64,000 nt of DNA, taken from positions 46,861,600 through 46,925,599 of the forward strand of contig CM039122.1 in the NCBI GenBank assembly GCA_022036555.1, given 5' to 3'. Made by a program: the position numbers and the translations under genes. The DNA is from Microstegium vimineum. Taxonomy: Eukaryota; Streptophyta; Magnoliopsida; Poales; Poaceae. Positions 56,700 through 64,000 of this stretch are shown piece by piece. Positions within the stretch are counted from its first letter, which is position 1, and every line of letters starts with the position of its first letter. The notes beneath the pieces are model-generated. The model made no database searches, was not told the DNA's origin, and saw only the letters and a list, made by a program, of their open reading frames with translations.

Positions 56700-56899
56700 C
56701 AGTGGCGTGTCCAGTATTTTTAAGCTGGATATTCAAAATATAATGGGATGTTAAAAAATTCTTCATCAGATGTATTTATCTCGAGTTTTTTCTTCTTATC
56801 ATTACATATATGTATATATATGTTATATATATAATTTTTTTTACAAAAATTTTTGGGTATTCAACTGAATACCCTTACATGTACCTAGGCCCGCCCCTG
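56700..56899. mobile_element. 200-bp hAT-type MITE with 8-bp target duplication
   Basis: It starts CAGTGGCGTGTCCAG and ends CTAGGCCCGCCCCTG. The flanks CCCACCAG (56692-56699) and CCCACGAG (56900-56907) match at 7 of 8 bases. GGATATTCAA near the left pairs with GGTATTCAACTGAATACCC toward the right. Confidence 0.75.
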
Positions 56900-56909
56900 C
56901 CCACGAGCC

Positions 56910-59900
56910 GGCGAAATCAACCAGCGGGGAGCGGCCAGCCAACGCCCGCCTCCTATTCCTATCCTTCCTCTGCTCAAGCCTCGATCGCTCTATGGTGAAA
57001 CACAACGCCACACACACACGCACATATATATACAGCTATGATCACTGGCTCACCTGCACTGCAGTACGCGCGCGGTGACAACTACTCACACCCAGCTGTA
57101 CGTGGTGAGTAATGGCCACGCGCTGTAGCAGTAGTGTGGTGGTTGGGAGGAGGAGGAAGACGAAGCGGGCATGGATGGTCGCTTTGCTTCCCTTGCAATG
57201 TACCCCACCCACCCGACCTTGTCATCACTCTCGCCACGTTACTGTGTCACAGTGTTACTGCAATATATCAAATACTACTCTTTTTTCTCTCTGTTCAACA
57301 AAACTTACTGTGGCTACGACTGATTTGTTATAAGAGAAAAACTAGTCTGTGCAGCGTCTCGTGGCGGTGCTGGTACGTGCAGCTAGCTAGTAAGGCCAGG
57401 CCACATTGCGCGCCTCATCATAGTAATAATTGTACTGGCCGGCCGGACTCGAGACCGTGCGGCCTAGCAGCAGCTAAACAAGCGAAGCGCGGCCTCGCTC
57501 ACTCACGAGTCACGATATTGATCGAGAGGGGGGGCGTCCAGGCTGTGGTTGTTGGTGCATGGGCCAGGATATATATGATCCAGTTGGTTTGCGAGTCACT
57601 GTCAGCTGCATATATTATTTCATTGATCGACAAAGCAGCACAGCTGTGGCGGCCAGTGATCGAGAGTGATCCATGGGATGGCAGCAGATGCATACACCTG
57701 GACCTGGTTGGTAGCTAGCTAGGGCGATCGAGATCTTTGTGAAAACTATGTGCGTGTGGCGGTGTGGGCGTGCCATTGGCCATTGGTATCTGCAGATGGG
57801 GAAAAGGCCGGGAAAGCATGGCTACCTCTTCCTGCATCTGTGGTGCAGAGCTTGAAGATGTGCATGGGCGACAGATCTGCAGTAGTACACTGCTAGTACC
57901 ACACACGCGTACGTGTGGTGGACGTCTGGTCTCTCTGCTCGATCTCAAAGCTACCTAACCTACCGCATTGTCTGTAGCCATACTTGGCCTTCTGTGTGCG
58001 AACCTGCTGGTGCCTGCAGACAGCTAGCTTAGCCAAGACCTGTCTCCGACCTCGAATATATACTAGTCTGAACGAACGAACGGGTATGCTTATCTGACAA
58101 TGGGATTTGCACGCACGTACGGACGCTGGATCGATCTCAAATGCACAAGTAGCTCATCAGTTCACAGATTCGAGCTCGCTAGCTGGCGGCAAGTGCGTGC
58201 CTGGACTTGCTTCAGAGTTGCACAAGATCGCTGTCAGCTAGCAGCTACAGTAGCCTTGACCAGTAGTACGTCCATCAGAGAGAAGATCGACTGCGTTTAA
58301 TCTGGACGCGCCAACTAACGGATGCTTGCCTACACATGTTTCCATATATATATATATTTAGATTTCCTCTCTGTTAATTTCCGACCCCGTCGTCGGTGTC
58401 CAAGCCATTCGATCGCTGGCGCTTCAAATCACCGCGCTGTTCTCCCGCCAACCGGAGTCTATGGCGGCAGCCGGCAATCGCTCGCTAGCTAGCTCGTGGG
58501 TCACGCAACGCAAGGCCACCGGCCGGCCGGTGCAGTGCTATGCAACTGGCATCTAGCTAAGCGCTTGCCCTTGTCCTTTGATGATGCTGCGCGCCGCACA
58601 CCAGTGGTTGAGCTAGAGGGATCCATGGATGGAGATTGGAGATATGACACGCCCGGCCTGATAATGAAACGACATGATTATTTGTATCTATAGTGATACA
58701 TACATATATATATATATATATATTTTGATGATCTGGAAAAAGGCGGTTGCTTTGCCTTTACCTTTAGTAAGTAGACCCCTCCTTTTGCTTCTTTAATCAT
58801 TGATCTGAGGCGGCAGGAGTGACATGCTCTTTATTATTGTAATGCTGCCGCGCTGCATTAGTTAGCCCTTGACAGCCTAGAATGTATAGAAATGATGGCA
58901 CATAAGTTTATGAAAAAGAGCTTAGCTTCTCACTACAGCTAATTTGTTCTCAGTGAACAAATAATTAATTGTAAGATTTGGACGGAAGAAGGAGTGAATG
59001 AATAAGGAATAGACAAGCGATAATTAACATCCCATTTCATTATATATGTGTTTCTAATTCGACTTGACTTGAGCAAAATTTTCCATCTCCTACATTTAAA
59101 TATTTTTGGCCCTCTGATCAAGATCCAATGCATGGCACATGTCTTTCTGTTTAGTTCATCATATCCTCCTGATCGACTAGCACATCATCGGCCACCGGAC
59201 ATCCTCTCCACGTGTCACTTCGCCTTGCCTTCCTTTTTCCATTTCCAGCGCCTCCCTCTCTGCTATAGATCCATCACTACCTCTAGCACGGGCTCTCCAC
59301 CTATTTATTACATTTTGCCTCACCTTCTTTTCCATCTCTGATGACTCCCTGTTGGCCCCAACCCGCCTGCCACTTACTGTGCTGACATAAATAACCTCCC
59401 TCTGGCTAGCATTTCCTAAGAAAATCGAAGCACTCAGTCTCAAAAATCCTAACTACAAATAACTTTATTGAAGTTGAGGAAGACAATCATAGTCATAGAG
59501 GGGGAGGAGAGAGAAGGAAATTCCAAGTATGAGGGAGGATTTCTTTTTTCCATATGTCTTATAAAGCTTATCGTGTTCTGATTAATGTTCACAACAACTT
59601 TTTGAGCGAATGTTCTGTATAACTTTACGCACTAGAAATTAGGTGTTTAGCTTTTGACTCAGCTGCTACACTTTTCTCTGCTCGTGCACTGTTGAAGCAA
59701 AGGACACGCAGACAAATTAATTGTTCAACCTCCATGGAACAACCGTCACCGGAGCAAAAAAGCGATAATGATCAGCTGCCGCGAGCTGGGCAGGGCAGCT
59801 GGCATTTGCACCAACCGATACGATCGAGGGCAAAGATCATCGGGCCATCTGCATTCAGCACACACACATGCGTTCCTTCACGTAGACAGCTACGAACGAA

Positions 59901-60080
59901 GTCGTCATCTCGTACTGCATGTACCATTCACTATCAGATACTTACTACATAGACGTACGTACGAAGATACGTTGATGAGTACAAAGATTATGTTAGTAAT
60001 GCGAGTAGCTTATACTGTGACCGTAAACGTACTCGACCTCCACCTTGATTGCGAGCTAGCTGCAGCATAATGATGAGTGG
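56910..60080. other. intergenic
   Basis: Frames at 57112-57718 and elsewhere have no known domain and no supported exon structure. A short TA run lies at 58698-58723. The last few hundred bases probably include the AGP promoter. Confidence 0.4.
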
Positions 60081-60147
60081 GAGGGAGTGTGGACAGTGAG
60101 CTGGCTAGAGGTTAAGCTTGCTCTGATCGCCGCCACGGCCACGACGC

Positions 60148-60154
60148 TATATAA
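60148..60154 (+). promoter_or_regulatory. TATA box of the AGP gene
   Basis: TATATAA lies 74 bp upstream of the ATG at 60222, a suitable distance for transcription to start near 60180. Confidence 0.65.
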
Positions 60155-60221
60155 CCATCACTCACCCGCTCGCTTCCTCCCACTGCTCGAGCTCGACCAG
60201 CTCAACCCACAGCACACAACA

Positions 60222-60892
60222 ATGGCGCCTCTTCTCCGCCCTCTCGTCCTCGCGCTCCTGATCGCCTCCTGCGCATCGCAGCAGTCACCGCCGGCGCAGC
60301 CCCCGCCGACGCCGAACGCGCCACCTCAGGCTCCTCCGGCCGGCAACCCGCCCCAGGCGCCTCCGGCAGGCAACACGCCTCCCGCGCCCACGGCCACTCC
60401 TCCTCCGGCTCCGACCACGCCGCCCCCGGCACCACCGACCACTCCTCCTCCGGCTCCCACAACGCCGCCCCCGGCGCCCCCGACGACTCCTCCAGCGCCG
60501 ACCACGCCGCCTCCGTCACCGCCGGCCTCGCCGCCGCCCGCTCCCACCACTCCGCCGCCGTCTCCCCGGCGAGCCCGCCACCCGCTCCCACCACCCCGCC
60601 CCCGTCTCCTCCCATGGCGCCGCCTCCCGCTACGCCTCCTCCCCCTGCCACCCCGCCGCCACCGGCCGCCGCGCCCACGCCCGTCCCCAGCACCGCCCCG
60701 ACGCTCCCGCCCGTGGCGACACCCGCCGCGTCCCCCAAGAGCCCCAAGATGCCGAGCCCCGCCGGCTCCCCGGCGCCCTCGCTGTCGCCCACGGGCACGC
60801 CGACCAACGAAGACTCGGGTGCAAGCGCGCGCGCGGCCGGCTTCGCCACGGTGGTGGCGTTGGCGGGCGCGGGCCTCGCCGTCCTGCTTTGA
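60222..60892 (+). CDS. classical arabinogalactan protein with GPI signal, one-base frame break
   Basis: The ATG at 60222 opens a signal peptide (MAPLLRPLVLALLIASCAS) followed by a long Pro/Ala/Thr/Ser-rich region with repeated PPAPTTPPP and APTTPPPSP. Such regions become hydroxylated and arabinogalactan-decorated in cell-surface AGPs. At about 60564-60569 (TCTCCCCGGC) the frame slips by one base. The frame that then runs to the stop at 60890-60892 keeps the Pro-rich character, a less Pro-rich stretch (SPTGTPTNEDSG) and ends ATVVALAGAGLAVLL, a C-terminal GPI-anchor signal. Without the slip the frame goes on to 60896 with an Arg-rich tail and no GPI signal. The slip lies in a C-run, so assembly error and a real mutation are both possible. 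No intron fits. Confidence 0.8.
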
Positions 60893-60896
60893 GTAG

Positions 60897-62400
60897 TAGA
60901 CACCGACTCCAGTCCTCCCGCCGATGTTGTCACCTCCTCCCCGTGCCTCGACGTTGCTGCGCTCCATTTCAATTTCATCTCTTTTTTTTTCTTACTTTCG
61001 TGTTGTTATTTAATTTTATTTACCGGGCCTACGATCGATTCTTGATGTACGATGATGAAAATGCATTGGTTGCTTTGGATCCGCGGGCGGGGTGGTGGTT
61101 AGTGTTCTGCCCGCGGGTGTCGCACTGTACTTTTACCGCACTACATTTTGGTTCTATAGAGAGAGGATTTGTGTATATTCTGCTCGTGCATTATTTTATT
61201 TCTATGGCCGTTGAATAAATTCTCTATTCTCTATGTGCAGCCTATTTAATTACCGTGATCATCATGTATACGGAATTACAGATTCACTGGATCTTGACGA
61301 CCTTATTACTAGTACCGGCACGGTGCTGAAAAATCCGTAGTCCTTTGACAAAAGATCGATCGCATGCGGCCATTTCATTGTGTTAGTTCAGAATTCAGAG
61401 TATGGTGTAATGTAATGTAACTATTACGATTTTTGTATGAAATTGCTAGGAACATGTCTATGTGAGTGTCCATGCATGTCAAAACTTCGTGCAGTGCTGG
61501 TTTAAATCGAATCGGCAATCGGAACGAATGAGCATTGCAGAGTTGGTTGGTGCAGTTACCACGGTGCGTTTGCAGGTAGGAAGTAGATAGGAACACGTCC
61601 ATCAGGTCCTTGTGAGTGACCATGTGCGTGCAACTGTAAAAAGCACGGACGCTTTAGATCACGATTTTTTTTCCCCCGTCTTGCCTTGGATCTAGATGCG
61701 GAAAGCGGGAAATTATGGGCTGTACTGTTTGAAAAAAAAACAACGCTGACAGAAACTAATGCGTCCTTGATGCAATCATTATTACTCCATCTGGGACGTT
61801 TTTCTGGAAAAAAAAAGTAGACACTATTTAGTTGGGCTTTTTCTGTTTTGATGAACAAACAGCCCAGCCGCTGGGCCCAACATGAATTAGTCTGGGTGTC
61901 ATGAAAAGATGTCAGAAAAAAAAAGCAGAACAGTACAGAGGCCATTTAAACTGAAAGGGGGAAGAAAAAAGTACTACTTCATTCGTCTAGCTTTTCCCCG
62001 AGAAACCTAGAAGTCGTACAAAATTGTAAAAATTGCTTGATTTTTGGGTACACAGTGAGCTTGGAGCAATAAAAACCACTGCCCTCCGATTCGAGATTGC
62101 CCCCACGTCCTTTTCCATTGTGTATTGTAGACCTTTTCGACAACTTAATTTAGCATTATTTACCCGCGCTCAGCAATATAGAGCCCTCAACGAATTGGCA
62201 AGTTTTTGAGTTATCTATCCACCTAGGTAGATCCGTGCATTATTGCGAACTGCAAAGTCAATAGTCAAGTGTATGTAATAAGCTAATGAAGATGTTAAAT
62301 CTGGACATCCACGTGAAATGATTAGAGGTCTTCTCATAACCAGCCATTTCGTTTCGTACTAGCTAGCGATCACCGAGCACGAATGTACTAGTGCTACACG
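60897..62400. other. AGP 3' UTR and intergenic DNA
   Basis: An AATAAA at 61215-61220 could be the AGP polyadenylation signal. No other gene was found. Confidence 0.4.
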
Positions 62401-63660
62401 CCTACACTCAAAGTTGATGATGCAGGCCACGCCTCTGGAAAAAGGGGTTTGGGATCGAGGACGCAAGCGGGGCAACACACAGCAGTGCCAACGAGACATG
62501 CATGCCGGCGGTTGGTGGGAGGGTGGCGGACTGGCGGGCATCAGAGGAGTTCGCGCCGGCCATCGCCGTGAATGAATTGAAGGTGATCGCCCCGCCCGCC
62601 GCCAGCCGATTACTATGGACCCGGGGGGACGCGTGTACCGGCGCAGGTCGCTGTCCGTGTCGCCCCCTGCGCCCACGTCGCTCAAGTACGGCGCCAGCTA
62701 CAGCTAGCCCCGCCGCCGGCCGGGCCGCCACACTCTCCCCTCGCTTCGGAGGCACGCCATGTCCATGCGTGGGATGGGATCATCGGCCTGTCAATGTCAT
62801 CATGCATGGGACATGGGACATGCATGCGCGGGGCTGGGAGGGATCGATCCTGCTGCCATTGGATCATTAGAGATTTGGATGAGTGCGCGGTACGCAAGAT
62901 TCAGCATGCATGGACGACGGAGACGACGGCGATGGAGCTGGAGCTGTGCTGGGCTGCCGGCGACGACGGCGACGGCGAGGCTCATGGACCATTGGGTCGA
63001 TCGCACGCGCAGATTCAGCATTTCGCATTTTCGGACCACGGATTCGGCAAAAGGGCGTTTCGTGCGCCAGGGATCAGGCAAAAGTAGAGTCTGCTTCTTG
63101 GCTGTCCGAGCAAAGGGCAGGTTGGATTTTCGGTTTGGAACGGACGAGCGGTGCGTGCGTGCCTGAATGGATGACGCTGCACGCGTGCAGAAATGCGCAC
63201 CGGCTCATAGTTCGTCGGGGGTAACCTGTCGTTTTCGCTGATCGATGATGATGAAAGCAGCCGCTTTCAGCCTGATTTCTCGCTTCCGCATTGCATTGCA
63301 TGCACATAAATGGGGAGCAAGGTGTGGTTGGACGGGCCATGGCGCCATGATGCGGCCGTGGAGCCGTCAGAAACGCTGAGCTGAGCACAACTGAGGTACT
63401 AGCAGGATTAATGCTCTGGAGTGGAGTCTGGACCATGAGTCCATACTATATGAGTTCAGGTCGTTATATATGGGGTTAGAGATTTATGGTGCAAAAACTC
63501 AAGCCTACTCTTATCCGTGTTCTGGATAGGACGGTAGGTGTGGAAATTGATTTCTGTTTTCTAGGTAGAGATGGATTACCCAATTATCCATTTTTGTCTG
63601 ATTACGTGTGTCTCTGCTAAAACTTCAATATGAATGTAGATATGGATACTACAATGGGTG
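62401..63660. other. GC-rich intergenic island
   Basis: Overlapping frames on both strands between 62400 and 63440 match no family. A 30-codon plus-strand frame at 62615-62707 starts at an ATG but has no support beyond being open. Confidence 0.4.
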
Positions 63661-63670
63661 CATCTTTTTT

Positions 63671-63760
63671 GAAAAAAAAAAGAGCCAAGCTTTATTATTA
63701 TTATACACAGAAGAAAGGTTACAATCTTCAACAATAATTTGCCAGCACACTAGAGGACTA
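63671..63760 (-). mobile_element. possible retroposon end
   Basis: An A-run at about 63671-63681 followed by GAGCCAAGCTTTATTATTAT resembles the 3' region of a grass retroposon on the minus strand. The rest was not identified. Confidence 0.25.
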
Positions 63761-63942
63761 AAGTACCAAACTAATAAATGACATATATTGTATTATCTTC
63801 GTTAGTGTGTAAATTCATGGGTTGCACTATTATTGTAAGATAACCCTTGACTCGAGTGCATGGCTTTAAAGATGTTGCATAGTCATATGCGCTAAAAAAA
63901 AACTAGACATCCTCATCGCCACGACCAAAAATCAACAAAAAT

Positions 63943-63963
63943 GAGAGAGAGAGAGAGAGAGAG
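63943..63963. repeat. GA dinucleotide microsatellite
   Basis: About ten GA units in a row, followed by a purine-rich stretch to the window end. Confidence 0.9.
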
Positions 63964-64000
63964 TAGAGAGTAGAGGAGGGAGAAGAGAAGAAGAACAAAT

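Noticed and set aside
62615..62707. 30-codon frame that could be a small peptide
   Set aside because: It is open and starts at ATG but has no signal peptide, known motif or other support.

Overview
This is nuclear DNA from a grass, most likely a panicoid such as sorghum, Miscanthus, sugarcane or switchgrass. The signs are multi-exon genes with GT-AG introns, GC-rich first exons, a plastid ribosomal protein with a transit peptide, and many Stowaway-, Tourist- and hAT-type small elements of the kind common in grasses. The species itself cannot be fixed from the sequence alone.

Six host genes could be built exon by exon. They are a WRKY12-like transcription factor (minus strand, its last exon off the left edge), an ELMO/CED-12-domain protein (minus, 9 exons, 267 aa), a VAP27-type membrane-contact protein (minus, 8 exons, 232 aa), the plastid ribosomal protein bL19c (minus, 4 exons, 217 aa), a glycerol-3-phosphate-permease-like MFS transporter (plus, 3 exons, 499 aa), and an arabinogalactan protein with a GPI signal (plus, one exon, carrying a one-base frame break). 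They do not form a pathway and are spaced as independent genes.

Mobile DNA fills most of the rest. The largest unit is a 10.45-kb Mutator-like element at 19217-29667 with 166-195-bp terminal inverted repeats and a 9-bp target duplication (8 of 9 bases match). It holds a decayed MuDR-type transposase and a second multi-exon gene for a plant mobile domain (PMD) protein, and is itself split by a 3.6-kb LTR-like unit. Other elements are a 5'-truncated LINE at 32159-35434 with a 14-bp target duplication, three more LINE fragments, a small retroposon with a 24-bp duplication inside the ELMO gene, a Copia 3' LTR with its polypurine tract, two sets of nested MITEs, and three hAT-type elements whose 8-bp target duplications can be read directly.

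Layout: 1-650 LINE 3' end; 651-2950 WRKY gene; 3-11 kb intergenic with small elements; 11.6-15.2 kb ELMO gene; 15.3-19.2 kb intergenic; 19.2-29.7 kb MULE; 30-35.4 kb nested MITEs and two LINEs; 36.5-38.8 kb VAP27; 39-41 kb element debris; 41.5-44.2 kb bL19c; 46.5-48.9 kb transporter; 49.6-56.9 kb Copia LTR, a large repeat unit, a LINE remnant and hAT/Stowaway/Tourist elements; 57-60 kb intergenic; 60.2-60.9 kb AGP; 61-64 kb intergenic.

Several reading frames (AGP, MULE transposase, PMD gene, LINE) are broken by one-base losses, some in short homopolymers. They may be real decay or assembly error.
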